A stretch of 64,000 bases of DNA, taken from positions 62,001-126,000 of the forward strand of contig NZ_JADNYL010000002.1 of NCBI RefSeq assembly GCF_017168195.1. The letters are read 5' to 3'. The DNA comes from Thalassotalea sp. G2M2-11. GTDB lineage: Bacteria; Pseudomonadota; Gammaproteobacteria; Enterobacterales; Alteromonadaceae. The notes under the pieces are model-generated. The model did not search any database, was not told the DNA's origin, and saw only the letters and a list, made by a program, of their open reading frames with translations. Positions within the stretch are counted from its first letter, which is position 1. Each line of letters opens with the position of its first letter. Made by a program: the position numbers and the translations under genes. Below are positions 46,253-55,828 of this stretch, one piece after another.

Positions 46253-46936
46253 TTAGGCTATTTCATCAAACTTACGCAGCTTGTAGCCTTGACCACGTAA
46301 GGTTTCAATAAATTGATACTCCCCTTGGGGATCAAGCTTTTTACGTAAACGACGAATAAAAACTTCAATTACATTAGAATCTAAATCGAAATCTTGATCA
46401 TAGATATGTTCGGTCAATTCAGTTTTTGATTTAACTTGCCCTTGATGCAGCATCAAGTACTCAAATACTTTATATTCATAACTACTTAAACTGACATCGA
46501 GACCATCCACCTTAACTTGCATGCTCGCGGTGTCTAACAAAAAAGGGCCATTCTCAATCACTGGACTCGCCTGACCTACACTGCGACGTATTAATGCATT
46601 TAGCCTTGCTTGTAATTCCTGAGGATGAAATGGTTTAGTAAGATAGTCATCAGCCCCGGCGTCAAGTCCATCAACTTTGTCTTGCCAACGATCACGAGCA
46701 GTTAACACAATAATGGGAAAACCAATTCCTTGCTTTCTTAATGTTTTGATCAATTCTTTGCCATCTATTTTAGGTAAACCTAAATCAATAATTGCAGCAT
46801 CATACTGATATTCGGTGCCTTGATACAAACCTATTTCACCATCATCAGCAGTATCAACACTGTAGTTATCTTTCTGTAACTGCTGTTTTAACTGGCTCTG
46901 TAAATTTTTATCATCTTCAACCAATAATATTCGCAT
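46253..46936 (-). CDS. PhoP-like OmpR-family response regulator
   Basis: The 227-residue protein has a receiver with phospho-Asp51 in AIIDLGLP, Thr in VLTARD and Lys in TKPFHP, and an OmpR-type winged helix (VFEYLMLHQGQVKSKTELTEHIYDQDFDLDSNVIEVFIRRLRKKL). Length and Asp position equal E. coli PhoP. It sits between the PepSY gene (3 bases) and the kinase gene (12 bases), so the three are an operon. Direct-repeat sites with an 11-bp period occur in front of this operon and of two nearby genes, as expected for OmpR-family dimers. Confidence 0.92.
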   Translation of the reverse strand: MRILLVEDDKNLQSQLKQQLQKDNYSVDTADDGEIGLYQGTEYQYDAAIIDLGLPKIDGKELIKTLRKQGIGFPIIVLTARDRWQDKVDGLDAGADDYLTKPFHPQELQARLNALIRRSVGQASPVIENGPFLLDTASMQVKVDGLDVSLSSYEYKVFEYLMLHQGQVKSKTELTEHIYDQDFDLDSNVIEVFIRRLRKKLDPQGEYQFIETLRGQGYKLRKFDEIA

Positions 46937-46939
46937 GAA

Positions 46940-47230
46940 TTACTCCTTTAATATTCTTCCGGTTTTAGCATTAATTTTAACTGATATGACGTGGCCATTA
47001 TCTTTTAATACTTTGACTTTATAACCAGGATCTCTATTAATTTTAATTGAGCGAACTTTTAGTACTTTACCACCAACAACAGCTTTAACTTTACGCGCCG
47101 CTTGTTGCGTGCTGTTAATAGCATAGCTGGGCTTATTTGACCAAGGCTCATATGCATTAGCGTTAAACGTATTGAGTGATGCCAAAAAAATGACCATAAC
47201 TATCAAACGTATTAGCGTTAACACCTTCAT
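46940..47230 (-). CDS. Exported PepSY domain protein
   Basis: The 96-residue protein has a signal peptide (near FNANAYEP) and a PepSY domain (QQAARKVKAVVGGKVLKVRSI, then YKVKVLKDNGHVISVKINAKTGRIL). PepSY domains are small periplasmic inhibitors or sensors often encoded with two-component systems. It is the first gene of the operon, 3 bases from the PhoP-like gene, so it may tune the kinase. Confidence 0.9.
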   Translation of the reverse strand: MKVLTLIRLIVMVIFLASLNTFNANAYEPWSNKPSYAINSTQQAARKVKAVVGGKVLKVRSIKINRDPGYKVKVLKDNGHVISVKINAKTGRILKE

Positions 47231-47333
47231 TTCACCTTCCTAAAAACTTACTTTAATCAATATCTTCAGTGTAAAAGATTGCACCCATTAAACCAAGAGA
47301 AATACCATAGAAACACTATTTTACCTCAGTAAA

Positions 47334-47351
47334 CTGAACCATTGCTGAACA
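47334..47351. promoter_or_regulatory. Response-regulator site 1 in divergent promoter region
   Basis: CTGAACCATTGCTGAACA, two CTGAAC half-sites 11 bases apart. It lies 104 bases upstream of the PepSY start, in the region divergent to the choice-of-anchor H gene. Its inverted copy is at 47380-47397. Confidence 0.6.
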
Positions 47352-47379
47352 TCATTGAGCGAGTAATAAAAGCCAGTAA

Positions 47380-47397
47380 TGTTCAGCTTTGGTTCAG
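47380..47397. promoter_or_regulatory. Response-regulator site 2, upstream of anchor-H gene
   Basis: TGTTCAGCTTTGGTTCAG is the inverse of site 1 with two mismatches, with TTCAG repeats 11 bases apart. It lies 52 bases upstream of the choice-of-anchor H start, pointing toward it. Confidence 0.6.
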
Positions 47398-47448
47398 CCA
47401 ACATCTCTTTTAATAGCATCAACAGCGCAATAATTGAGGTATAACACC

Positions 47449-48228
47449 ATGAAAAAATATACTGTTCTAACTTACTTATCGATAGCTCTACTGTTTAGTC
47501 ATCAAACATTTGCTGAAACTAACAGTACAGGAAGTCTAAAAAATCAATGGCAACAAACAGAGGCATTAGCGCAATTAAAACAAGTTACTGAGGAAAGCTC
47601 TCAAACAATAAAAACAGGACAAACACGAGAACAAGTTATCGCGCTTAATCAGCAACAGCCTAGCTATAAAAATAAAATGCTAATGCTCAATCAAACGCAA
47701 AAACAGCAATCAACCAGCTTGTATCATAATGAGTTTAATATTTATCAAGGTTATGTACAGCTTATTGAAGATTATGATCAGGACGGTTTTTTTCAAACCT
47801 TCAGCGTAACCTTTGATGCCGATGTTTATAGTCACGATATTATTGATGAAGCCTATGTGTATGCTGAGCTATACCTAAGTAAAAACGGAGGTGATTGGGT
47901 CCACTACTACACCACAGATAATTTCATGATTTATGGCGAAAGTGAGGACGACCAATACGAAGTCTATACCACGCTTAATCAAGGATATATCTCAGATCAC
48001 TACGATGTACTGATTGACTTATATGAAGTAGGTTATGGCGATGTGGTTGCAACTTATAGTTCAAATGATACCAATGACTTATATGCACTACCGTTAGAAA
48101 GTAGTGACTATGATCCAAATTATGTTGAATATCACAGTGAAAGCCATAGTCATGGCGGCAGTTTTTCACTGATAATCACTATAATGCTTGGCTTAGTAGC
48201 ATTAACAAGAAAGCGCAGGATTGGATAA
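47449..48228 (+). CDS. Choice-of-anchor H family protein with GlyGly-CTERM
   Basis: The ATG at 47449 follows GAGGT and opens with a signal peptide (MKKYTVLTYLSIALLFSHQT), giving 259 residues. The middle has acidic, tyrosine-rich strands (IEDYDQDGFFQTFSVTFDADVYS) of the choice-of-anchor H family. The C-terminus HSHGGSFSLIITIMLGLVAL plus TRKRR is a GlyGly-CTERM signal, processed by rhombosortase and linked to type II secretion to the surface. It is divergent from the PhoPQ-like operon and shares its sites, so it is probably a surface protein under that control. Confidence 0.87.
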   Translation: MKKYTVLTYLSIALLFSHQTFAETNSTGSLKNQWQQTEALAQLKQVTEESSQTIKTGQTREQVIALNQQQPSYKNKMLMLNQTQKQQSTSLYHNEFNIYQGYVQLIEDYDQDGFFQTFSVTFDADVYSHDIIDEAYVYAELYLSKNGGDWVHYYTTDNFMIYGESEDDQYEVYTTLNQGYISDHYDVLIDLYEVGYGDVVATYSSNDTNDLYALPLESSDYDPNYVEYHSESHSHGGSFSLIITIMLGLVALTRKRRIG

Positions 48229-48447
48229 TAATGAATCAAAATACATACGACCTTTAATTAATTAGAGGTCATATGCATTATCGATTTCAACACTGATGTT
48301 CAAGATTAAGTGCGGCAATTACATGGATCAACTGAGCTATGCCTGTCATTAAAGAGTCGAGCAAATACGATACATTTCTATGTAAAGCGCTTGCTTTTAA
48401 CTACAATGACATAGAGTGCAAATTTTTAACGCTACATAAGTAATGAT

Positions 48448-48885
48448 ATGACAGATATAAACACACCTTCACGACCTAAATGGTTTTTAGTAATTTCTAT
48501 CTTAGCGCTAATATGGAATATGCTAGGCCTAATGGCGTTTATCAGCCATATTATGATGACACCAGAGATGCTAGCCAAATTGCCCGAAGCAGAGCAAGAG
48601 CTATATGCTCACACCCCATTATGGGCAGATTCAGCCTTTGCAATTGCCGTGTTTGCCGCCGTATTAGGCAGTATTTTATTACTATGGAAAAAAGCAATCG
48701 CAAATAGCTTTTTCGTGCTGTCGTTGATCGCTATTTTAGTGCAAGATTATTATGCATTTTTTGTCATCGATTCTATTTCTGTACTAGGTTTGTCGAGTAT
48801 CACCATGCCGTCAATCGTATTAACTATCGCGATCCTATTGATTTTATTAACCTCAAAAGCAGAGCAAAAGCATTGGCTACACTAA
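48448..48885 (+). CDS. Small four-helix membrane protein
   Basis: The 145-residue protein has four hydrophobic segments (about 12-33, 57-77, 83-103, 112-134) with short polar loops; one loop has MTPEMLAKLPEAEQELY. No family recognised with confidence; sugar- or DoxX-like small membrane proteins have this shape. Monocistronic, converging on the hydrolase gene. Confidence 0.7.
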   Translation: MTDINTPSRPKWFLVISILALIWNMLGLMAFISHIMMTPEMLAKLPEAEQELYAHTPLWADSAFAIAVFAAVLGSILLLWKKAIANSFFVLSLIAILVQDYYAFFVIDSISVLGLSSITMPSIVLTIAILLILLTSKAEQKHWLH

Positions 48886-48915
48886 AGCTATCGAGCTAAG
48901 CATATTGTTGACTCA

Positions 48916-49818
48916 TCAAGGCTGGTTGGTTAACCAATCGACAACGGCCGGAAAATGATCATCTAACGCATGAGGGTGAGTTAAAATATCAATATGATCA
49001 TAATCGAGAGCATTACCTGCTGCTTTAGATAACAATGAGAATTCAGCTGCTTGATTGGACTCTTCAATAAAGGCTTTTACATCTTCTTGATGCCCTAATA
49101 AGTGATCCGAAATACCGGTAATATGCCAGGTTCTTGGCCAAGGTAACTTTTGTGCTGCTTGGTGATAATCAAAACTATCTAACGGATCTTGCCATGGCTG
49201 TTGTTTCACCCATTGAACACTTTGTTGTAAAAACGGTAAGGTTTCATTATCAGCGCCAAATTTGTATTTCACCGCATCTATATAGCCTTTTTTGCGCGCT
49301 AATAAAGGAGCAATTCGATTCCAGAGCAAATCTACTGTCCAGCGCTTTCGTAATGAGGTTCGATAAATAGAGCGTTTGGTACCAAAACAGAGCATACTGG
49401 CCACCTGCTGGCATCGTTTGGGGTAACGCGCCAACGTACTGGCAAGCAAAACACCTCCCCACGAATGACAGATAACATGCATCGGTTGTTGACAACGTTC
49501 ACTAATAAAATCAAGAAATAGCGGAATATCTCGGGTGATCGCTTCATATTGTCCATGCTCAGCGTCGTCGGCAATGTTAGGTGTGCTTGCCCCCTTTCCT
49601 CTAAAGTCAGCAACATAAACATCAAAGCCTTGCTTTGCTAAATAACAAGCTAAGCCTTTTCCTGAATGAGTATAAAAAATTTTGCCATTTTCTATCGTAC
49701 CATGAAGCATTAAAACCGGTACACCTCCAGGGTTTTGCACTATGTGTCTTAAATGTAATTGATGATGACCATCTTCAATAAAAAGTGATTCTTGCTGCAT
49801 AACCCGTACTTTATTCAT
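48916..49818 (-). CDS. Alpha/beta hydrolase
   Basis: The 300-residue cytosolic protein has the alpha/beta hydrolase fold: LMLHGTIENGK as oxyanion region, nucleophile Ser in VICHSWGGVLLAS, and a late His in DYDHIDILTHPHAL. The true start may be the second Met, seven codons in. The C-terminal AxxDLxGxGxG-like patterns of haloalkane dehalogenases are absent; an esterase or lipase role is most likely. It lies near the PepSY-TM gene (61 bases), possibly in one transcript. Confidence 0.86.
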   Translation of the reverse strand: MNKVRVMQQESLFIEDGHHQLHLRHIVQNPGGVPVLMLHGTIENGKIFYTHSGKGLACYLAKQGFDVYVADFRGKGASTPNIADDAEHGQYEAITRDIPLFLDFISERCQQPMHVICHSWGGVLLASTLARYPKRCQQVASMLCFGTKRSIYRTSLRKRWTVDLLWNRIAPLLARKKGYIDAVKYKFGADNETLPFLQQSVQWVKQQPWQDPLDSFDYHQAAQKLPWPRTWHITGISDHLLGHQEDVKAFIEESNQAAEFSLLSKAAGNALDYDHIDILTHPHALDDHFPAVVDWLTNQP

Positions 49819-49879
49819 TTAATGCTTTCATTCAAAATACACCGACAGAGGTCAGACCTCAAGAGTTTTTATCGGCCTA

Positions 49880-50488
49880 CTAGTTGTTACCCGATCTAGT
49901 GGGTAATGGTTTCAATGTCATCCATGCTCCTAACAATGCGAGTAACACCACCAAGGATAAACCAATCACGCCTAAGTATTTATCTACCGCAGCGTTTCCT
50001 GTCCAGCGCAAATAGTGAACATCATACATTGCATTAATAAAGTCAGTATCTTCACCTTTTTGCCGCATCGACATCGTCGGCCAGTCCAAAGTAATTTTCA
50101 CTCCTGTAGAGGTACTAACCACATTTTTTTCAATACTGGCAATTTCGCCATAACGGGCTTTATCTTTAGCTATTGCATCATTCACTAACTGACGAATTTG
50201 CGTTGCTGTCGGTTGCGCTATCACCTCAAAATTCTCGCTAGACAATTGCTGCCAACCATTTTCATCTTTTACTAAAAGGTGCTCACCTAAAACGGTTCTA
50301 ACTTGCCTAACTTCTAGCCACTGCTGCTTTGGCAGTTGAATGATTTGCTTAATGGGATAAAGTGTTGGCGAAATGGCTTGATAGGCAGCTTGATAGCCAG
50401 GCTTAATAAAGAAAAACATGCCAGTTACTGCCCAGGCAATAAACGGCAATAACATCACTAAACCAGTAATTTTATGTAATTTTTTCAT
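49880..50488 (-). CDS. PepSY-associated transmembrane protein
   Basis: The 202-residue protein has N- and C-terminal transmembrane helices (KITGLVMLLPFIAWAVTGMF near 5-25; YLGVIGLSLVVLLALLGAWM near 167-190) around two PepSY-like periplasmic strands. PepSY-TM proteins often act in iron or siderophore reduction at the inner membrane. No siderophore receptor is nearby, so that is only a hint. Confidence 0.82.
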   Translation of the reverse strand: MKKLHKITGLVMLLPFIAWAVTGMFFFIKPGYQAAYQAISPTLYPIKQIIQLPKQQWLEVRQVRTVLGEHLLVKDENGWQQLSSENFEVIAQPTATQIRQLVNDAIAKDKARYGEIASIEKNVVSTSTGVKITLDWPTMSMRQKGEDTDFINAMYDVHYLRWTGNAAVDKYLGVIGLSLVVLLALLGAWMTLKPLPTRSGNN

Positions 50489-50523
50489 TCTAGTTTCATT
50501 CCTTTGCGACTTGTTTGAAACAA

Positions 50524-50546
50524 AAAAGCCTGCAGTGCAGGCTTTT
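50524..50546 (-). terminator. Terminator of bkd operon
   Basis: Stem AAAAGCCTGCA/TGCAGGCTTTT with a one-base centre; the minus strand continues in T. It lies 33 bases after the E2 stop. Confidence 0.85.
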
Positions 50547-50578
50547 ATAATGCTTTAATTAATCTAAAAGCGGTATCA

Positions 50579-52153
50579 TTATGCCATATGCACTAACATA
50601 TTAGAGGGCTCTTCAAGGAATGATTTCCAAAGGTTACTGAATCTGGCAATAGTACCACCATCAATAATGCGGTGATCACCAGACCAACTCACTTGCATAA
50701 TGTAACGTGCTTCAACTTCGCCTTTATCATTAAAACGAGGCAGATTTTGCAACTTACCTAGCGCCACAATTGCAGATTCAGGTTTATTAATAATTGGCGT
50801 TGCCACGGTACCACCTATAGCACCAATATTAGAAATGCTAATCGTACCACCTTTCAAATCTTCTGTACTGACACGACCAGCACGAGCAGATTCAGTTAAG
50901 CGCATAATATCCTTAGCTAAATCGATAATAGTCTTAGTTTGTACTTGTTTAACATTAGGGACTAATAAACCAACTTTTGAATCAACCGCCATCCCGATAT
51001 TATGATCATCAAAATAGGTTAATTCCGTACACTCTTCATTTGGCTGTGAATTTACCACAGGGAACTCTTTCAAGGCTAATGACATTGATTTCATGAAAAA
51101 TGGCATCATGGTTAATTTAATGTCTTGCTTGGCATACACTTCTTTTAATTCGCCACGTAACTTCATGAGATTGGTCATATCAATCTCTTCACAGTAAGTA
51201 AAATGTGGGATAGTCGATACTGACTTAACCATAGCTTTTGCCATCGCCGCTTTCACACCGCGAATAGGCTCAACACGTGTACCACCGGTTGAAGCAACAG
51301 CTGTCATCGCTGGCGCTGCACCAGTTTGCTGATTATCACCTTGATTAAACGCAACAACATCTTCTTTATAAACACGGCCTTTCTTACCGCTGCCTGGCAC
51401 TTGATGAATATCAACGCTTAATTCACGCGCGACTCGTCGCACCGCCGGGCTTGCAATTGCCTTTTCATTTACGACTTTTTTAGCTGCCGCAACAGGTTGC
51501 TCAGTTTTACTTTCTGTCTTAACTGGCGCAGTCGCTGGTTTGGTTTCAGTAATGCTTGCGGTCGCTGTATTCGCCGAGCTAGTGCCAACCCTTTCTAGCG
51601 CAAACAAAGGCGCATGTACTTTAGCAATTTCACCTTTGTTATAATAAAGCTTAACCACAGTACCAGCATGCATTGCTGGTATTTGCACTAAGGCTTTATC
51701 AGTCATTACATCAGCAACCGGTTGATCTTCTTCAATCTGATCTCCCTCTGCGACTAACCACTCCACCACCTCACATTCAACAATGCCTTCACCGATATCG
51801 GGTAAGATAAAGTCTTCAACAATAGTGCCCGTACTCGCGCTTTCTTGAGCTACTGACTCAGCTGTCGTTTGCTCTGTCGCAGGGGGTTCTGCTTGGGCTG
51901 TACTGCCATCATTTGGCGTCATAGCAAATAATGGTTGGTGAACTTTAGCTATATCACCTTTTTGATAATACAGCTTATCAACTTTACCTGAATGCATCGC
52001 GGGAATCTGCACTAAGGCTTTATCAGTCATCACATCAGCAACAGGTTGATCTTCAACAATTTCATCGCCTTCATTTACTAGCCATTCAACCAGTTCACAT
52101 TCAACGATACCTTCACCAATATCTGGTAATATAAAATCAATGCTCATGTTCAA
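50579..52153 (-). CDS. bkdB: Branched-chain 2-oxoacid dehydrogenase E2 (lipoyl acyltransferase)
   Basis: The 524-residue protein has two N-terminal lipoyl domains, each with the lipoate lysine in MTDKALVQIPAMH, then a subunit-binding domain (ASPAVRRVARELSVDIHQVPGSG) and the acyltransferase domain ending in SWSGDHRIIDGGTIARF (catalytic His and Asp). Length and domains fit E2 of the branched-chain complex, which degrades Leu, Ile and Val carbon skeletons. It is last of the three-gene operon. Duplicated lipoyl domains are less common in this branch; both look functional. Confidence 0.92.
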   Translation of the reverse strand: MNMSIDFILPDIGEGIVECELVEWLVNEGDEIVEDQPVADVMTDKALVQIPAMHSGKVDKLYYQKGDIAKVHQPLFAMTPNDGSTAQAEPPATEQTTAESVAQESASTGTIVEDFILPDIGEGIVECEVVEWLVAEGDQIEEDQPVADVMTDKALVQIPAMHAGTVVKLYYNKGEIAKVHAPLFALERVGTSSANTATASITETKPATAPVKTESKTEQPVAAAKKVVNEKAIASPAVRRVARELSVDIHQVPGSGKKGRVYKEDVVAFNQGDNQQTGAAPAMTAVASTGGTRVEPIRGVKAAMAKAMVKSVSTIPHFTYCEEIDMTNLMKLRGELKEVYAKQDIKLTMMPFFMKSMSLALKEFPVVNSQPNEECTELTYFDDHNIGMAVDSKVGLLVPNVKQVQTKTIIDLAKDIMRLTESARAGRVSTEDLKGGTISISNIGAIGGTVATPIINKPESAIVALGKLQNLPRFNDKGEVEARYIMQVSWSGDHRIIDGGTIARFSNLWKSFLEEPSNMLVHMA

Positions 52154-52158
52154 TTATC

Positions 52159-53136
52159 CTAGTAATTTACGCTATGTTTGATCGCTTCATAAATTTTTAA
52201 ATGATCAGCGACATACTCTTTTTCTAAAGCAAGTGGGTAAGGTGTATCCATACCACAAATACGCGCAATCGGTGACTCAAGATGTAAAAAACATTCACTC
52301 TGAATCGTTGCCGCAATTTCGCTGGCAAAACCAGCAGTAATTGGCGCTTCTTGCGAAACTAATAAACGCCCTGTTTTCATGACAGAGTTGGCAACTGTTT
52401 CAACATCCCAAGGTAAAATGCTACGTAAATCAATGATCTCACATGAGATACCATCTTTTGCGGCTAATTCTGCTGCTTTTTCAACAATTTCTAACTGCGC
52501 CCCCCAAGCTAGTAGGGTAATATCGCTACCTTGTTGCATCACTTCTGCTTTACCAAGCGGTAATTGATAATCTTCTTCTGGCACTTCGCCAACCGATGCA
52601 CGGTAAAGGCGCTTCGGTTCAAAAAATACCACAGGATTATCGTCACGAATTGAAGCAAGCAATAAACCTTTAGCTTGATAAGGGTTGCGCGGAACAACTA
52701 ACTTTAACCCTGGCGTATGAGCAAAATACGCTTCTGGTGACTGACTGTGGTACAAACCACCAGCAATACCACCACCATAAGGCGTGCGTATGGTTAACTT
52801 CCCTACATTAAACTCATTACCACTGCGATACCTAAATTTTGCGGATTCATTCACAATTTGGTCAAATGCGGGAAATATATAATCGGCAAACTGAATTTCA
52901 GCGATTGGTGTACTTCCCTGAGCTGCAAGACCATTGGCAAAACCAATAATTCCTTGCTCTACTAATGGGGTATTGAAACACCGTGCTTTACCGTATTTTT
53001 CTTGCAAACCACTCGTTGCTCTAAATACACCACCAAAATGACCAACATCTTCACCAAAGCACAATGCACTGTCATTTTCTGCCATGGCGATATCTAAAGC
53101 ATTATTAATTGCTTGTAATAAATTCATTTGAGCCAT
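52159..53136 (-). CDS. bkdA2: Branched-chain 2-oxoacid dehydrogenase E1 beta
   Basis: The 325-residue protein matches E1 beta of branched-chain or pyruvate-type dehydrogenases ([38 protein letters not shown], then [30 protein letters not shown]). It forms an alpha2-beta2 thiamine-diphosphate decarboxylase with the E1 alpha product. Its ATG overlaps the E1 alpha stop (TAATG), and the E2 gene follows 5 bases on. Confidence 0.93.
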   Translation of the reverse strand: MAQMNLLQAINNALDIAMAENDSALCFGEDVGHFGGVFRATSGLQEKYGKARCFNTPLVEQGIIGFANGLAAQGSTPIAEIQFADYIFPAFDQIVNESAKFRYRSGNEFNVGKLTIRTPYGGGIAGGLYHSQSPEAYFAHTPGLKLVVPRNPYQAKGLLLASIRDDNPVVFFEPKRLYRASVGEVPEEDYQLPLGKAEVMQQGSDITLLAWGAQLEIVEKAAELAAKDGISCEIIDLRSILPWDVETVANSVMKTGRLLVSQEAPITAGFASEIAATIQSECFLHLESPIARICGMDTPYPLALEKEYVADHLKIYEAIKHSVNY

Positions 53137-54320
53137 TATTTGATTCTCCCAGCAGTAAATGGGTAGGATTGAGGGTACTTTTTAATGTGAGTTTTTAACG
53201 CATCCAATTGTTGTTGCAAATGTGCTGGAACTTGGTCGTAAACATCAGTCACTAAATCTTCCACGGGTGGCTTATCAATTTTTTCAGCCACTTTCACTGC
53301 TGCTAATACTTGTTCTCTAAGCTTTTCAAATAACTCTGTTTCTTGCGTTTCATCCCACCACTTTTGCGCTAACATCCAGTTTTTCATACGTAAAATAGGA
53401 TCATGTGCTTGGTATTTGGCTTCTTCTTCTCGTGTGCGATAACCCGACGGATCATCTGAGGTTGAATGTGCGCCAAGTCGATAAGACATCGCTTCGATAA
53501 TGATAGGTTTGTTTTCTTTCAGTGCGTATTGACGAGCAAACTGCACCGCTTTTAAAACGGCTAAAATATCGTTACCATCAATTCTTAAGGTCTTAATGCC
53601 ATAACCGACACCACGAGCAGCAATACCGTTACCCACATATTGTTCATCAGAAGGAGTTGAGATTGCATAGCCATTGTTGCGACAGAAGAAGATCACTGGC
53701 GCATTATGAACTGCGGCCATGTTTAAACCGGCATGAAAATCCCCTTCAGAAGCAGCACCTTCACCAAAATAACAAATAGTGACCGCATCTTTTCCTTGCA
53801 ATTTTTGGCCGTAGGCATAACCGGCGGCCTGTGGAATTTGCGTACCAAGCGGCGAAGAAATGGTCATATAATTTAATTCATTACTGCCGTAATGAATCGG
53901 CATTTGACGCCCTTTGCCTAAATCTTTTTCATTAGAAAACATTTGATTCATAAAATTTTCTAACGAGAAACCACGATATATCAGTGCACCTTGTTCGCGA
54001 TACTGTGCCATGATCATATCTTGTGACTCTAACCCTGCTGCACCACCAACACTGGTAGCTTCTTCACCTAATGCCGCCATGTAAAAACTAATACGACCTT
54101 GGCGTTGTGCCGCGACCATACGTTCATCTAAAACACGATGAAAGGCTAACGCTTTATAAATTTTAGTGGCATGGGTTTGATCAATTTCAGGTAAGTCAGC
54201 ACCGTCATAAACGTTACCGTCTTGTTTTAAAATTTTGAGGATTGGGATTTCAACTGAATGACCATCAATGAAAGCGGGTTGGTGAACAACCGGACTTTCT
54301 TTATATATTTCAGTGTTCAT
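53136..54320 (-). CDS. bkdA1: Branched-chain 2-oxoacid dehydrogenase E1 alpha
   Basis: The 394-residue form starting at ATG 54320 ([14 protein letters not shown]) is preferred, since AAGAGA lies upstream and family members begin near here; an earlier in-frame start exists 22 codons upstream. It has the thiamine-diphosphate motif [31 protein letters not shown] and the phosphorylation-loop region [16 protein letters not shown] typical of this branch. It is first of three genes. No E3 gene is in the window, so E3 must be shared from elsewhere. Confidence 0.92.
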   Translation of the reverse strand: MNTEIYKESPVVHQPAFIDGHSVEIPILKILKQDGNVYDGADLPEIDQTHATKIYKALAFHRVLDERMVAAQRQGRISFYMAALGEEATSVGGAAGLESQDMIMAQYREQGALIYRGFSLENFMNQMFSNEKDLGKGRQMPIHYGSNELNYMTISSPLGTQIPQAAGYAYGQKLQGKDAVTICYFGEGAASEGDFHAGLNMAAVHNAPVIFFCRNNGYAISTPSDEQYVGNGIAARGVGYGIKTLRIDGNDILAVLKAVQFARQYALKENKPIIIEAMSYRLGAHSTSDDPSGYRTREEEAKYQAHDPILRMKNWMLAQKWWDETQETELFEKLREQVLAAVKVAEKIDKPPVEDLVTDVYDQVPAHLQQQLDALKTHIKKYPQSYPFTAGRIK

Positions 54321-54418
54321 AGCATTCTCTTTATTACTGTCCTTGCAAGCAAGGGTTAATAAGCTTGGCTTATCAAGTATAGACAACTGATAAGGACTAT
54401 TAACTTTGTTTTTTTATT

Positions 54419-54469
54419 AAAGTAAGTAAAACTTTCACATTAATGCAAACGGAAAGTATTACTTACTTT
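54419..54469. promoter_or_regulatory. Inverted repeat upstream of bkd operon
   Basis: AAAGTAAGTAAAACTTTC and, 15 bases on, its complement with one mismatch (GAAAGTATTACTTACTTT). It lies about 100-150 bases upstream of the E1 alpha start. It is probably a regulator site or an mRNA hairpin; the regulator is unknown. Confidence 0.5.
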
Positions 54470-54507
54470 GAGATACGTTGTTGTATGTATTAATTTGTAT
54501 GCGCTAA

Positions 54508-54525
54508 CTTTACCTTTACGTAAAC
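54508..54525. promoter_or_regulatory. Possible MerR-type site upstream of bkd operon
   Basis: CTTTACCTTTACGTAAAC is an imperfect palindrome of the kind described for LiuR-type regulators of branched-chain amino acid breakdown in gammaproteobacteria. I recall the consensus only roughly, so the match is tentative. Confidence 0.3.
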
Positions 54526-54613
54526 TGAAATACAAGTAGCTAGCGATAATTTGCCTTAACAAGACACTCTAAAGTTATGCCTTTTTTTCGAATATTTATC
54601 CAAAAACTAATAA

Positions 54614-55735
54614 TTAAATACTTGTCGGGATCACAGTTAGCAAGGCTCTTTGACCAATAGCCACATGGGCATTTGGGAAAATAATGGCTTCACCCGGTTG
54701 TTCCGCTTTTATGACATTATCACCATCATAAGCTAGCACTTCCCCGACCGGAAAATCAGTAAAGTTTTTCACGTCATCAGCAAAGTTTAATTTGAAGTTT
54801 TCATGAGTACGATTAATGATTTGTGAAATAACAAAAATATTAAAATCCTTGGCATCGTAGTTTCCCAGTTCAATTTCTTGGCCTGAAATAAAACGCGTCA
54901 AAGTTTGTTCAACATCGACAAATTGCGTCATGTCGTTCTCACCGAAAGGTTTTACTTTGCCAAGCTCTACTGTGAAGGCATCAGCGCCAAACTGTCGTGC
55001 AGAAAAATAACTAAAAGTGGTTGTCGGTGAATTTGATAATAAAATGGTGTTAACGCCACAGGCTTTTAAAAACTGCAACTGTTGTTTTTTTCTTGGTTGA
55101 CCATGGGTGTGAGGGTAAACCGCAAATTTATCGTATTTGGCTCCGCGAATAGCGGTATGTAAATCGTAATGATAACGCTGACGCTGCTCACCTGAACCAC
55201 CCGCTTCAAAAAAATCACGCACGGTATTTTCTAGTAACAACGCACGGTGACGCTCTTTATTTATCAAGCCAGCCCCTTGCCCTTGATCGATAGAGTGGCC
55301 GCCAGAAAATAAACGATTCATATTTTCTTCAACAAAGCGCTCGCCAATATTCATCGCAGCAGGGTTACCAAATAAAAATAACACTCGCTCAGCTAACGGC
55401 AGCTCTCCCAAAATAAGCTGCTGTACCAATTTGGCGCATATTTCAATTGGTGCAGTTTCATTACCATGAACACCGCTAGACAAAACAATATCTTTTTGTG
55501 TTGCTCGGTTAATCGGTTCAAAGACAATAATACCAGTATCAAGTACTGTTACTTTAGCGTGAGTATTAGTTGTTTGATGTGTCACATTGAATGAAAACTG
55601 GCTCGCTAATGACCATTCATGCTTGCGTGTTAGTGACAAAAAATCACCCGTACGCTGTAATTGCTGTTGTAGTGTTTCCAAAGCTATTTTTTCGACCAAA
55701 TTGAATTTGGTCTTATTGTACGAGATCAACGGCAA
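54614..55735 (-). CDS. astE: Succinylglutamate desuccinylase AstE
   Basis: The 373-residue M14-type zinc amidohydrolase has GVHGNETAPIEICAKLV (zinc His and Glu), FGNPAAMNIGERFVEENMNRLF (Arg block) and HYDLHTAIRGAKYDKFAVYP (third His). It catalyses the last step of the arginine succinyltransferase pathway, giving glutamate and succinate. It lies upstream of the bkd operon on the same strand, with a 293-base gap holding likely operators. The other ast genes are not in the window. Confidence 0.9.
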   Translation of the reverse strand: MPLISYNKTKFNLVEKIALETLQQQLQRTGDFLSLTRKHEWSLASQFSFNVTHQTTNTHAKVTVLDTGIIVFEPINRATQKDIVLSSGVHGNETAPIEICAKLVQQLILGELPLAERVLFLFGNPAAMNIGERFVEENMNRLFSGGHSIDQGQGAGLINKERHRALLLENTVRDFFEAGGSGEQRQRYHYDLHTAIRGAKYDKFAVYPHTHGQPRKKQQLQFLKACGVNTILLSNSPTTTFSYFSARQFGADAFTVELGKVKPFGENDMTQFVDVEQTLTRFISGQEIELGNYDAKDFNIFVISQIINRTHENFKLNFADDVKNFTDFPVGEVLAYDGDNVIKAEQPGEAIIFPNAHVAIGQRALLTVIPTSI

Positions 55736-55828
55736 AATTCGTAGGGCGCAGCGTTATTTTACCCTCAAAAGCGTAAATTAATCTGTACTCTTATTGAAAG
55801 TTTCCCCGTAACAATTCAACACTTTACC

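Noticed and set aside
48241-48284. GACCT/AGGTC hairpin after the anchor-H gene as terminator
   Set aside because: Stem is short and lacks a T tract.
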